Source of the DNA: Ischnura elegans
Taxonomy: Eukaryota; Arthropoda; Insecta; Odonata; Coenagrionidae
Length of the DNA: 64,000 nt
Assembly: GCF_921293095.1 (NCBI RefSeq)
Contig: NC_060251.1
Coordinates: forward strand, 62,141,585 to 62,205,584
Direction of reading: 5' to 3'
The notes beneath the pieces are model-generated. The model made no database searches and was not told the DNA's origin. It saw only the letters and a list, made by a program, of their open reading frames with translations. Below are positions 23,828-36,403 of this stretch, piece after piece. Each line of letters opens with the position of its first letter. Positions within the stretch are counted from its first letter, which is position 1. A program made the translations under genes and the position numbers.

Positions 23828-26800
23828 CTACATGTCGCCATCAGCATGTTTTCCAAAGAATTTCTTCTTTTCCACAGGATCAGGAATGATCTGCAATCAC
23901 AAAATTTGGTATTGATGTAATGCTGACAACTTTTTAATAGAATAGCTGCATGGGGATCATTACTGGATACTTACTGTATCTCCACCTGGCTTCCAACCAG
24001 CAGGACAAACTTCGCCATGATCATCTGTATACTGGAAAGCCTGAACAAGCCTTAATGTCTCATCCACACTTCTACCCACTGGTAAATCATTCATGGTTAT
24101 CTGACGAAGTATCCCTTTGTGATCGATAATGAACAATCCTCTAAAATATCAATGTAAATAATTAATCAGACACTATAAAGGCAAAAAAATTGCATTACCA
24201 TACTATCTAGGGATAGAGTTCACGAAATACCTCAATGTATGGCCCAGATCTTCCAAGTATACACCATAATCTTTGGATATTTTGTGGCTCAAGTCAGAGA
24301 GTAGAGGAATATTAAGTTTTCCTAAACCTCCTTCAGTTCTTGGAGTATTCATCCATGCCAGATGTGTGAAGTGAGAATCCACAGAGCAAGCCACAACTTC
24401 AGTGTTGATTTTCCGAAATTCTTCTATCCTATCATTAAAGGCTAAAATTTCTGTTGGACACACAAAAGTGCTGTAAAATAAGAAAGGATTCATGTTCAAA
24501 ACTAATCCACATAGGTTAAGGCATGAATTAATAAGTGATCAAAATCGAAACTCAGGTGCCATTCAGTATATAATTACATAGGGAGTTGAAGGGAAAATGT
24601 ACAATTGTATGTCTATGTTATTAAATACATAAAATGAAAATGTTCTTATGATCACAAAATTCCGACCATCTTTTTCCTGCATTTCCACCATTTCCTAATT
24701 CCATGCCTTTTTCCTACCACTAATGACTAACAGTATAGGTGTCATTTTCCCCAAGATTTTTAAGTCTGTTAAAAAGGAAATTTTTATCTCTTTCCAATAA
24801 TACCCTTCAAAATATTGAGACACTAACTATACTCTGTTCAAAGTAATTTCTACTTGAAGTTGTCGAGATTTATAAAGAAATTATCTTTACATTTTCAAGG
24901 CTTAAATGACCCTCATAATGTTATTACAATAAATCTACTACATTATTTGAATTCTGCAGAAAATTTGCATTAGTATGGACTTGTTCACATCTTCCCTCCT
25001 TCAATTTTATGATACACTAGATGAATCCCGAACTATTAACTGGATTTGCGACACTGCATTTAGGCTGGAAATCATGTTGCTCTAGTTCTGTAACAGTTAT
25101 TAGACTGAAATATAAAATCAATGATTATATATGTAAACCAACCATGTGTACCAAATTTCAAGAAAATCCAAGTTGATGGGTTAGTTTTTACCATTTTTCT
25201 GGTATATTCGACATGGAATGCCACCTTGACGATTTGCTGTTTTCAAGCAAGGCCATCAGAAAAGTTCCATCAGGGACACCAAGATCTGTTTCTAACGACA
25301 GGATCGCCACAATATCCTTCTAATAATAGCCTTTAATAGCAACTAACTCAAACCTAATTTTTAAAATATCATCAATTTGGATGCCCAAACCCAATATGTA
25401 GTCTTTTCAAAACTAATTTCATATTGGAAGTTACACTGCTGTCCAGTTCATAAGAAACTTTCACTTCCCGACCATTAAGGTGTTTTTTTTATTTATTTAT
25501 TTATTTCCACTGCCCCATAAACAGCACATTTACGGCCTTTCACAACGGGGAATTAACGATTGACAATGAAGGACATTCACACACACCCATGCCCTGGATA
25601 ACGGTAACTTACCCAGGCGGGACTCGAACCCGCGACCTTCGGTTTGGCAGGCGAGGACTTTACCCCACCGCCACCGTTTGTGACCCCTAAACAAGAATGC
25701 AACTTAACTTTCTGCAAAGGTAGACATTAAGAGGAAAATCATTTTGTGAATGGGCACACATTTTAGCAACAATAGCACAATATCTTTCTGAAGCCCTTGA
25801 TAATTTTTTTAGGGGTAACTACGTATCGATGGCTAAGTTCTAATAACACGTATCTCAAATTTGGCCAGTTTGAGACAGGTATCTTTAACCTTTTCGCCCC
25901 GTACGGAGTTTTTTCTCGGCTTGCGACTGTCCAGGTAGTCGCTTCCTCCCCTTAATGACCTTTCCTAACAGGGTCCGGAACCCTTTCCTCGGCAACTGGG
26001 CTAATATAATCCTCGACCCTTTTCCCCGAAGGCGGCCCCTCCCGGCGTACTTTTGCGGTCAGTTTATTGTTACCAGTGCAATTTTAATTTTTTAAATTGT
26101 TTCTGTTGCATTAAATGTCAGTTCATCAATGTATTCCTTTCATTTTGCAATGCCTGTAGAACTTTTAAACGAAGTTCTACGGTTATTTTTAGGGTTTTCA
26201 GTAAATCGGCACTATATCATAGACCAACAAATACTTTAAAGGGAATGAAATCTTTAATTATGCAAAACATTCCCTATTGGTACATTAAATTTACGAATTT
26301 TTAGGATATGCATTAATCAGTATTTATAGCCAAATTTGTTTATAATACCTTTGTATTCAAAGGTTGGTAAGAGGTTATTAAAAAGAGTCGCTGTAATTTT
26401 GGCTCACGACAAAGAACTGAGAGAATCATATTTTATTACATTACGAGGGCTTTTTTTCATAGAAGTTAAATCAGATATTCTATCGAATTTCACCGCAAAT
26501 GTACACTTAGAATGTAGCTAACAGAGTAACGTATATTTTTAGATGTAAATCATTAAAATATCGCTCCTATTAACTTGCTAGTAAGTTATAAAAATGACAA
26601 TTAAACATCTAACCTTAGCGTCTCCAAAAGTTGTTCTAGGTGATGATCAACTCCGTTAATATGAACGCTAGAATTCCATTTAAAATTTGGAACCAATCAG
26701 CAGAACATACAGAATGTAATTCCTCACATTGATTTTCAATAAATGCAACATTTACGTTTTTAGTTATTTTAACTTATAAACAAATAAGTGACCATGAGCA

Positions 26801-29800
26801 CCTTCCTTGAGTGGGACACTGAGAGCCGGAATGGGCCGAGGTAATCCCCACACGGATAATAGGAAAGGGTCGGACCTCTCGCACCGAGGGACCCTAATGG
26901 CAGTTGGGACCCACTTGGCATGCTTGACCGCGAAACCGTGAAAACACGGCCTTTGGACTTTTGCTTCGAAAAATTCAAGACGTGAAAATCCGGCCTTCCT
27001 TCTTTAGCATCAGAAAATTCAGGCCGTGAAATCACGCCCTGCGTAGGGAAGAGGTTAAAACAAAGTGTAATAACATTAAAAAATATAATACAAGCAAAAA
27101 AAAACTTTGTTTGAAAATAAATGCTTCTTTTTCAGTTTTATGAACTTTTCGTTTTTAATTTCAGTGTACAAGTAAAAAAAATTAATCCTTTTTTTTGCTA
27201 TCCTGAAAAGTTGCTAGTTTTGAGATTCGAATCGAAAGATTATTACTCCCGAAGTATGCATCTCACACTTTTAGATTTTTAATTGACAATATCTATTTTT
27301 CGCAATTAAATGAAAAGTGAAAATTTTCAAGCGAGCGAAATCACGACGGCTAAGTATGAATGCTGAGAAAAGCCTGTGTGAAGTCATTTTGGTTCCCTCT
27401 GCCACCCTGTGAGGTGACCTTGGGGCGAAGATATGTGTGCCGCTGCAGTGCAGACTGCTAGCTTGGCTTAAATAAGGATTATTTATACCTTATCAAACAA
27501 AGGAAATTTTCCAACCATAGGCAGTTTTAATAGGTGATTATTAAGAGATGTTTCCCTGAGCTCTGTGCCTCATGCATGCATTGGTAATCTCAGACAATGT
27601 AAAATTCCTATCTACTTGTATAGAAACTAGGTCCCTGAGACATCATGTGGAGTGGCATCGCATGGGCACCAATCTGGCCTTTTTCAAATGCGGTTAAAAT
27701 TAACCATTACCATTCGTCTAAACTGGGATTTATAAAAACAAACGATTTCTATATTATGGATAAACTAATGGTGGGTAACAAATCGCAATCAATGCCTTTC
27801 GTTTTCTTTGAAGAAGGAAACTACCCTTTTGCCCACAAAAACTTGGGAAAGCCACAACTCAACTAATTTAACATGTTCCTTGCCAGGCCTAAATGGACCT
27901 ACTGTTACGTTAGTGTCAAGCATCTTATTTAACAGAGCAACAATATGCAAAATGGAGCCTCACAAAATAGCATTTGAGGTCATGTGAGACGCAATATGGT
28001 AGTGCATAGCAGCGAACATGTAAAAAAACAACTGGCAATTTGCCACTAAGATAGCACCCACTATAATTCAGGCTGACCACAAATTATAACTACATAATTT
28101 CCCTGTGTAATCTCAATAATATTCTGATAAATTGCTTACTGCATGTTTTGAATATATCCCAAAAGTGCACCTAAATAAATTTGAGTAAGTGGTAATACAA
28201 ATAAAATAAATTCTCATCATAATAGATTAAAGTTTTGCGGAATAATTGGGGATAAGAATTGACACACTACATACTCATCATTTATTTGCATCAGAAAAAT
28301 AATGTCAATTGATTTTTCGACTAGAAAGGATGAGGACCAGCAGGATAATTTTAACAGGTGCTCACACAACCTTGAACCTCTCATTTTTTAAGTTCGCACA
28401 CATAGAGTAAGTCCAATCCATCCATACCCCTATTAACGCACATCAGCTGTACGTTATTCACCTGGGACCAATTAAGTCCTCTTCTGATAAGGGATAGCGT
28501 CAGAGGAAGGTTAAATAGCAGTAAACAAAAATCCTCAGGTGTGCCTAATTTACATGGGTGTGACTGTTATGTGCTAAAGTGCTCAACTGAAATTATGATT
28601 CCTTATGGTATCAATTTCATCTCCATTTGATAGCAAAGAGTCACAGTAGGGAGCTGATATCCTGACAAAACTCTTCGTAGTCATACTGGGCAAGGAGAAC
28701 TTAGGAAGAGATCACCAACAGCACACTGCTGCAAGGTATACAGCCCTAACCAGGGGTGGTCTAGAGTGATTGGGGTCCCTTGGCTGGGGCTCATGATGGG
28801 ATCTTCCATCCCAGGGGATTCGGGAGTCCTCCCCTGCAAAATTGCATGCCCATTAATGAATTCTGACGCTATTCTGGTTCATAACAACTAGGTAAAAGTG
28901 AAATAGTGTTTCCAATATCTACATAGTGAATTCTTTCCTTGAAACTGCACTGAAATCTATAAAAAGAACCTAAACTAATGGTTTTGAATAACCCTTCCAA
29001 AAAAGCATCAGGTTCTCTTTTATCTTCTGACACCTTTTTTTTCTAATACTATTGTTTACACTGACGAAGTGAGTATGTTGTAAATAAAGCAACTGATGAC
29101 AAAATAGGAATTTATAATAGCAAAAAACTTTAGTTCAATTACTATCAGTCTTTTCTTATTACACCTTTCATCGCTTGTATACCCTTCCAAGTTAACCTGT
29201 GTATTGTGAGGCCCCACTTGTTGTGAGGCCTATCTCTGGGCTCTCGGTGATCACCGACCAGTTGACCTGGCCAGACCACCCCTGGTGCTAATTAATTAGT
29301 AGAATGATCGTAGGCTTTCCCGGTGTATAGAATTGTGGAAGGTTACGCAGGATTTCCACCGGGTCAGGTTCTCCAACTCCATCTCGGCCGATGTTTTGAT
29401 GGGCGAGTTGTTCATGCCCTAAAGACGATGGATAACTTGCCCATCAAAACGTCGGCCGAGATAGAGTTGGAGAACCTGACCCAGTGGAAATCCTGTGTAA
29501 CCTTCCACAATTATTTATTAGTTACTTTCGTAATATTCTGAGAACCCATGGATTTCCCTGACTTTACCCAGTTTTCCCAGTTTGCGGGTACCCCATACAT
29601 GATGATCACCACACCACAATACATCTGACAGATGGAAGGCTTGATAAAATACCCATATAAAGATATGACCCATATAAATTAATTTTGTTTCATATAAATA
29701 TTTATTTTCAATAAAATGAAGCATATTATTATCTGCCAACGACATGACCACACAAATTCCTATATGAATAGATTCAAACAATCACCTTATCAATCTACAT

Positions 29801-31086
29801 GCACTAACATTCACCTATCAATAATGCTGTTGAGGATTACCCATTAGAACATGTACCTAGAGTTAATATTTGTGATAATTCAACACCAGGGGTATGTAAT
29901 CAATGACTACTCCTGGTAAGTCGTTACTTATCATCAAAATCTTATACATTAAGGATTAATTAATAACTGTTTACAGATCACAGAATCTTGAATACAATGA
30001 CATGGTCCTGAGAGACTGACTAAAGCTAGACCTACAGAAGCGGCAAAAAAATCAAATGGCTAAGCAGGAACTTTGATAAGATACGAAATGCAATTGATGA
30101 TAATATTATCAGTAAGACTGTCACCAGAAATTACTTACTGATTAGGCCAATGAAGGAGCAGAATAAATAGATAAACTTGAGGACAGATATACCTTCACCA
30201 CTAGCCTGTATCCACTCACAATATGTACACACATTTCACTCAGAAGTTTCAACAAAACCTTTCAGGCCAATCATAGTATTTTTTCAATCTTGCCATTCAA
30301 TTTAGCCCTTCCTTCTAAATTTACGAATAAACATGGTGTCGTATCAAAGGCATGACCTAGCTTCACCAGAATTCGTGATGGCTACACAAAACATTAACAC
30401 TAAACAATACGGGAATAATTCAAAATTTTATAATCCGAAAAATCTAAGCAGGGTAGAAATGTGGCTCAATTAAATTTCATTCTACAAATATGACGCTTGC
30501 CCTGGAAATTATAAGCCCCAACAGCATGCACAATCGAATCGCTGCACGGAAGACTAGATTAACGCTCTAAATAAAACCGGGACGCAAACATTAATTTGTC
30601 CGGTTGGTATACTACAAAAAAGTTTTAAATTCTCTGTCACAGAAAACATATAAAGACCTTAATCGTTCCATAACACTAGCAGAAGGACACAGACGGCAAA
30701 AACGAAGTAGCTCATACCCAATACTTACAAATCTAGAGGATAGAAGAAGAAGACTAAATATTTTCCCTTGAAGTCAGAAAGTTTGATTTCTGTTATTTCC
30801 CCATTCACAACAGCTGTTCCTTCCCAGTGTGGCGCAGGTTTGGAGACTAGAAAATATACATCATTACAAGGAATCCTTTAACAGCACTTGCACTAGGACA
30901 TCTCATTACCGGCAATAACTTACTGACGGCATTAGTCCATTGCAACGAATGCCCAAGGTTTTTCCCGGTACCTTGCGGATAGACTGAACCTCCAGCGTAA
31001 GAGTAGCAGGATTCATCGCTAAATGCCACTTGAACTAATCCCGCAAATAAGAAAGAAAACATGCAAACCAACGCACTTGAAGCCAT
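23828..31086 (-). CDS. PRDX4: Peroxiredoxin-4, secretory-pathway 2-Cys peroxiredoxin
   Basis: PRDX4 reduces hydrogen peroxide in the ER and feeds oxidising equivalents to protein disulfide isomerases. Five exons join in frame to 249 residues: 30924-31086, 30729-30846, 24231-24470, 23975-24140, 23828-23890. The start is the ATG at 31086 in good context (aaaATGG). Residues 1-22 or so are a hydrophobic signal peptide, followed by [14 protein letters not shown], the cysteine-bearing N-terminal motif special to PRDX4. The peroxidatic cysteine lies in DFTFVCPTE (split by intron 2) and the resolving cysteine in [11 protein letters not shown]. The GGLG motif linked to hyperoxidation sensitivity is present. 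The tail ends HADGDM, with no KDEL. Intron 2 is about 6.3 kb and holds most of the gene's repeats. The gene is head to head with the CCDC181-like gene. Confidence 0.95.
25481..25681 (-). mobile_element. tRNA-headed SINE with AAATAAAT tail
   Basis: On the minus strand the head begins GGTGGCGGTGGGGTAAAG and holds B box GGTTCGAGTCC. The body ends in repeated AAATAAAT and an A-run, the usual SINE tail. The head resembles a tRNA-Gly(GCC). It sits in PRDX4 intron 2. Confidence 0.7.
25889..27054. mobile_element. TTAA-type MITE, long copy
   Basis: Bounded by TTAA on both sides, with ends CCTTTTCGCCCC and GCGTAGGGAAGAGG. An internal block with AACTTTTAAACGAAGTTCTACGG is shared with the element at 44437-45268. 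TTAA targets suggest piggyBac or Kolobok kin. No transposase seen. Confidence 0.65.
27231..27827. mobile_element. Unclassified repeat R1, copy 2
   Basis: Same orientation and order as copy 1 at 3742-4385, from ATCGAAAGATTATTACTCC to GGAAACTACCCT. The left terminal repeat is not recognisable, so this copy is older or truncated. Confidence 0.65.
28751..29284. mobile_element. hAT-like MITE
   Basis: Ends CAGGGGTGGTCT and AGACCACCCCTG are a perfect 12-base inverted pair of hAT type. Flanks GCCCTAAC and GTGCTAAT look like a decayed 8-base duplication. Confidence 0.65.
29331..29512. repeat. 182-base foldback repeat
   Basis: Arms of about 82 bases beginning AATTGTGGAAGGTTAC are near-perfect inverted copies around a short centre. 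Blocks such as CACCGGGT and TTTCCCGG recur in the module at 49330-49460. Confidence 0.7.
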
Positions 31087-31306
31087 TTTCACTGCGCGTG
31101 GCAACTCGTCGCAAAAATAAAAGAATCACGAAAATATTACGGTCGCCTAGCAACGTTATCAACGTAATGTAAACAACCTCCACACGTGGGCGAAGGTTGT
31201 CGTCGTAGAGCTCGAAGAAGTGTCCAAAACCAAAAATTGTTTCCTGTTTAACTTAACAATAGTCTTAAGACTCCGTACTGTGAACTGGATTTCCTGTTAC
31301 TCCAGC
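31087..31306. promoter_or_regulatory. Shared PRDX4/CCDC181-like promoter with RFX X-box
   Basis: Only 220 bases separate the two start codons. GTCGCCTAGCAAC at 31142-31154 is a two-half-site X-box of the RFX type with one-base spacing, and an extra half-site GGCAAC lies at 31100-31105. A CACGTG E-box core lies near 31183. RFX factors drive ciliary and sperm-flagellar genes, which fits the rightward gene. Function is inferred. Confidence 0.55.
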
Positions 31307-34300
31307 ATGGATGCGTCGACCCCAGACGGAAAAGTAGACGGAGCACAGTGTTGGTACAAAGCTTTTAGTCGATGTAGTTCTCTGATTTTAGTTTGATTTA
31401 CTTGAAGTTTTCATTACGCAGTTAAACTAAGGATTCCTGCATATGACATATCTCAGAGAGTCAAGGAGGCAAATGAAGCCTTAAGAAAAGACGACACTCC
31501 ATCGAGGGAAACCAAGGAATTCAGAGTTAAATTTGGCCCAACAATTGTGCACTATGAACCTGATAGGGAGAGCTCATTAGGTAAGGCATCAATAACTGGT
31601 CGATGAAGGATTCCTCGACGTTCCTTAAGAGTTGTTCCATTGCTTTAAAACTTCAGCCTGCCCATGAAGTAGGTACCCATTCGTAGTAAAAATGCAAGAT
31701 GAGACTGAAACGGGTTCGAAGCTAACAATCAGGTATTGGATAGCTTAGTTTATCAGGTAGCAGTATTACTTCGCATGGTTGAATCTGACCTCAGTACCAG
31801 AAACTTTATTTCTTGTGGTTCGTTGAAAAACCGCATCCCATGAACCTCTTATATGAGGTAAAATTACTTGGCTTTGGTTTTTTTAATAAATAAAAGTCAG
31901 TCGATTTTTGAGCAACCATTATCATTTATTCTCATAACCAACATTTGTCTTAAAAATCTGAGCGAAGCTTTGCTAAGTAAAGTGTGAACTAAAATTTGGC
32001 AGTGTATGGTTCAAAATTATTAGTAGTGAAATTTCTCAATGTTCAGAGTTTTTCAAAAACATATTTACATCTTAATTACAGAAGCTGCATGGGGAGAGAC
32101 TGGTGAAGGTGCTGAGGATGTCTCTAACCGAGTAGAAAAGGATAATAAAAATAATTGTGACCAATCTTCTTACTGCCTTCTCTCAGACTCGCTAGTCCTG
32201 CAAAAGAAGCAAGCTGATGTTAGTGCTGATTGCAATCAAAATGTCAACTCAATACACTACGATAAAAACAGTCAAAATCTCATTTTGATGGGTAGCTCAA
32301 CTGAAGAAAAGGCAGAAAACAATGTGGCAGATTCAGAAAACAAACCTGTTGGCATGCAAAGTAATGCCTCATATCAAATTGAATTTAAGGATTTGGATCA
32401 TGATAATCAGGAAATTTCATTTTCCAAATTCTGTGAGATATTGAATGACATGGAGTTCAATGAAACCTGTGAAAGGAAAGACGAAGTCGAAAGACTTTCT
32501 GTGGTTGAACACATCACACAAGTATCTGAAGAAAATGTGGGCAAGGATAGCATTTCACTTGCCAATGATGGAGAGAGTGGAGTAACCTTCGACTCTACAG
32601 GTGACAGTGAAATACATGAAAGTATTTTAAAACAGGAGGAAAACATTGAGGAACAATTTGCATTTCCCTCAGAGGAATTCATTGGAATTAAGCCACAAAA
32701 TTTTAACAATCAAGTATTTGAGTTTGATGATGAAACCCAAGATGAGGAAGATATTTTCCACCAAAACCAGTCTGCCTTTTCCTCAATTAAGGATGAAAGT
32801 GAATTAAGTGTATCGCAAAAATCCCAATATAAACACCTTATGCATCACAAGTGGAGCAATTCCAGATTGCCTGCATACAATGGACTTAACTCAGAGTATG
32901 GTCTCACAGCAGAGATGTTGGAAGAAAGAAAAAGGTAACCTTTCAAAACATTACAAGTTGGCATGCATGGGCCTTACGGAATGCTTCATTTCCAAAAGGC
33001 TGATCATTTTTTAAGCATCACTTGTATACATCACATGAACAGCTAGGGAATATCAAGGTAAATTATGTAGACCCTTGGTAACATTTGTCTGTATCCTAAA
33101 TATCAAAAATTTTCCTCAGTACTTTCTGAGATGTAAAGTTGACACTTTCCCAGTAAATAACATGAATCAAACTTTCTCGGAGTCACTCTTTAAAAGCCAC
33201 TGAGAATAGGCGACAAGTCCAGGCCTAAAACTTGGGCCGAGTTCAAATCTCTGGCCGTGAGAGATGATAGCAAAAGCCACAAAACGTTGGGCAACTAACC
33301 CAATAAGTGTGTAGGGCACATCCAAAAATCATAATCAACAGCTGTAATGACCCGTGAAAGCTTCAACGAAAAAATTGAGAGAGTTTCATCTATATTTTTG
33401 GAGTCAAGATATTTTTATACTTGAGATACAGGATAATATTAACAAGGGTCTACGCTGTACACCCAAAAAATTTAAGATAAGATAAAAATTGAGATTTTAA
33501 AAATGAGTAGAACATCGCCAAGAAAGACAAAACATCATCAGTGGCTTATGATAGATATGATGAGTAAATGTCCCATAATAACAGGCTTTGTATTTATCAA
33601 GCTTGCAATATCTAACGGATTGATATTTTATAAACCTTTTTAATATGCTTATTTTAACCTAGTGGCTCAGTGTTCCTTGTGATATATTTTCAGTAAAGAA
33701 AATAATGTGAACCGATCTAGGCACCACTAAAATACATCCCTTCACACTGAAAAGCATTTTGAGCCTTACATTTACTTCAGCTGTTTTTATCTTATTAATT
33801 CAGTTAAGTCTCGATTTACAATTAGCACATATTTCAATTGCATTCATGGTAAAAAATTAATCAATTCCACATGAATATATGTTTTCCATAGAAAAGCTGA
33901 AATAATCCGACAAAAGTTGTGGGAGAAGAAAAAGAAAGAAGAGGAAATAAAAGAACAAAAGAAAAAGGAAAATGATGAAAGTTTCAGAGATTGGCTAAGA
34001 AAAAAGGAAGCTGAAAGAAAGAAATCAGCTGACGAGAAAAAAAACTATGAATTTGTATACGATCATGAGGAAGCTGAGAATGCATTTCAAGCTTGGCTGA
34101 AACGCAAAGCTAAAGAATTAAGGCAGCAAAAAAAGCAAAATGAAGCTCAAAAGGAGTACGAGATGCAATTGGCACTTAGGCGAACATTTGAAGAGAGCCA
34201 AAGGGAATTTAAAAGGTGAGCTACGTATTCCTTAATAATTAAATTGGTACATGGCCATTACCTGAACTCTTTGAATACCTTATACTGTCTCAGCTCAAGC

Positions 34301-34932
34301 TAGGGAAAAATATGTATTTTTAAACCTAATTTTATCCAGCTTCACACAGCATTCAAGTTTCTCCAAAAGCACCATTGAAACTCATGGTCATGCTTCCATG
34401 GTTTATAACACAACACATAGAGATCAAATGATATATAGCATAACACTGCCACCCAATTTGCTGTTGAAGTCTTTATCGGGCATTATGGAAGTTGTTCATT
34501 GAGAAATACTGTATATTATTGCCAAAGGAATAAGTTCTTTCTTGCCATCCCAGAACTCGGGTACATAAGCTATTAACTCATTGATCTGCAATCTATTGAA
34601 AAATTTGTATTCCAAGTACTCAAATAATTGTAATTCAAAGAAATTAAATTCACTTATATTAGATAGTAATTGCAAGGCATGATTTCCTTAAAATAAAATC
34701 TTTTACCGATGAAGAATGTTATTTATATTTTGAAAGAGTGACTGTTCATTTAATATTACCAGCTGAAACATGCTTCACTTTCAGATGGCTTCGCACAAAA
34801 GTGAAGAAATCATCACCACCAGGAAAACATAAGAGTTGTACTTTCAGGAGTATGCGGAAATCACATAAAAGATATGTAGTGGAGAGAGATGTGCACATGA
34901 AAAACACATGCAAAATTTATCTTGGCCGCTGA
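31307..34932 (+). CDS. CCDC181: Coiled-coil protein resembling CCDC181
   Basis: CCDC181 is a microtubule-associated protein of sperm flagella and motile cilia. Exons 31422-31580, 32082-32934, 33892-34215 and 34785-34932 join cleanly in frame. The first coding exon is uncertain: the ATG at 31307 (MDASTPDGK) is the best start, but no canonical donor matches the phase needed by a 31422 acceptor; a 31432 acceptor with a donor near 31348 or 31354 would keep frame. Total length is about 500 residues, close to vertebrate CCDC181 (about 509). The early conserved block reads VKEANEALRK then FRVKFGPTIVHYEPD. The middle is long, acidic and disordered. The C-terminal half is a highly charged helix with three spaced WL..K units, FRDWLRKK, FQAWLKRK and KRWLRTK, typical of CCDC181 and shared in part by CCDC34. 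Identity rests on these motifs, length and the upstream X-box. Confidence 0.6.
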
Positions 34933-35639
34933 GGGAAATGGATTACTGAGAAAAAAATCAGTAGAGTGCTACACCTTCCTTATGCTACAGTTCCTGCAGC
35001 CTGATATTGCTATTTAATTCATGGAGGGATGTTAGATTTGGTACTTGTAAATGATGGCATATTTATCTTAACTCATCCTCTGGAGTAATACCTAAGGTAC
35101 CAACCCAAAAGTTTACATTCCCTCTACTTATTTACCGACATCAGTAGTGTGTCCATTAATTGGATCTAGAGAAGACTACTCTTGGGAATTTCTTAAAGTA
35201 GAATATATGGTAACTAGTTTCCTCTGTGGCATGCCAATTACATAAGTATTACCCAATTTTAGCCTTGATCTGAACAAATAGCAAGGTAGATTCCACGTTA
35301 TTTAATTACTTTACTTATCATGTACACATAATGTTATACGACAGTCGGGGTCACAGAGAGATCCCAGGGCTGTGTTTGGTCAGGAAGACCAAGGATTGAT
35401 CTTCTTAAGCATTATTCTACATTTGTCATCAGTTTTTTCCCATGATAGAAAAAAGGGTGGATAACCCTGTTTGATGCACATGTTACTCCGAAAGTTGCCG
35501 GGTCAATGCATCTGCACGTAAATTAAAAAATTACAAGCCAGCCAATCATGCATAGGCAGAACATCTCATGCTTATTTCAGAGCATCTCTCACCAAGAGCC
35601 TACCCCAAACAAAGCCACAGGTCTCTGATATCATACATT
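34933..35639. other. Convergent spacer after the CCDC181-like gene: nothing recognised
   Basis: AT-rich DNA with no protein-like frame. The 3' UTR of the CCDC181-like gene must begin here, but I found no exact AATAAA close to the stop. Confidence 0.35.
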
Positions 35640-35763
35640 CATTAAGGTGTCAATTCATATTGACTCCTCTACCGATGTGTTTCATGGTTTCATCCAAACT
35701 TAGAATGCACAACCCTTCAATCAGCAGCCAAGTGCTCTACCCACCAGGCTACCACACTACCCC
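35640..35763 (-). mobile_element. SINE-A head fragment
   Basis: On the minus strand GGTAGCCTGGTGGGTAGAGC matches the SINE-A heads at 20098 and 55236. The tail is not recognisable. Confidence 0.5.
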
Positions 35764-36403
35764 ATTATAACATAAATAAAATACATATAGCCACACTGAA
35801 TTCTCATGAAGCAAGTAGGTCCCTGGTATCTTTTATCAGGAGTCTCAACAAGGTACCCAAAAATGTAACGATAGTTGTATGTAAAACTTCACTTTTGTAT
35901 TGCATTAAAAAAAAAGTAGGCGATGAAAAAATCAATAAACATAGCTTTAGTGAAAAAGCAGAAAATAAAGGACTAAAGATAAAAAAATCAATGGATTGCT
36001 TACCTCTGTTCAGTAATTTATAAATAAACCTTTAATTTTTTTTTTATAACTCACATTGCTTAAACAATCACAACACAACTCAAAGTCACTATTTTTGGGT
36101 CAGAGTGACTCCTTATTTCCGGCACCTGATCCTTCCCTTCGAGGAGATGCTTATTTTCCCTAATATCTCGCTCGAAGACGAGCGCAAGATGACAAGTGTA
36201 AGTGTTAACAATAGCAATTTTTGCTTCTGCATATGCAACCAAGATTGAAATGGCAAAATCTGAGATAAAATGTTACGGGTCTGATTGGCTGCCTGCATTA
36301 GTGCTGTTGTTTTCATGAGGATTATTTTGATTTTCAATGTTATTTCAATGAAATTTAATACTTGCAAACATAAGAAAAATATCAGGATTATAATATGTAT
36401 GTA

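Noticed and set aside
25612-25680. Possible tRNA-Gly gene on the minus strand
   Set aside because: The anticodon stem pairs poorly and the sequence runs into a body ending in AAATAAAT repeats, typical of a SINE.
32407-32709. 100-codon minus-strand open frame inside the CCDC181-like exon 3
   Set aside because: Antisense shadow of a real coding exon whose frame joins its neighbours.
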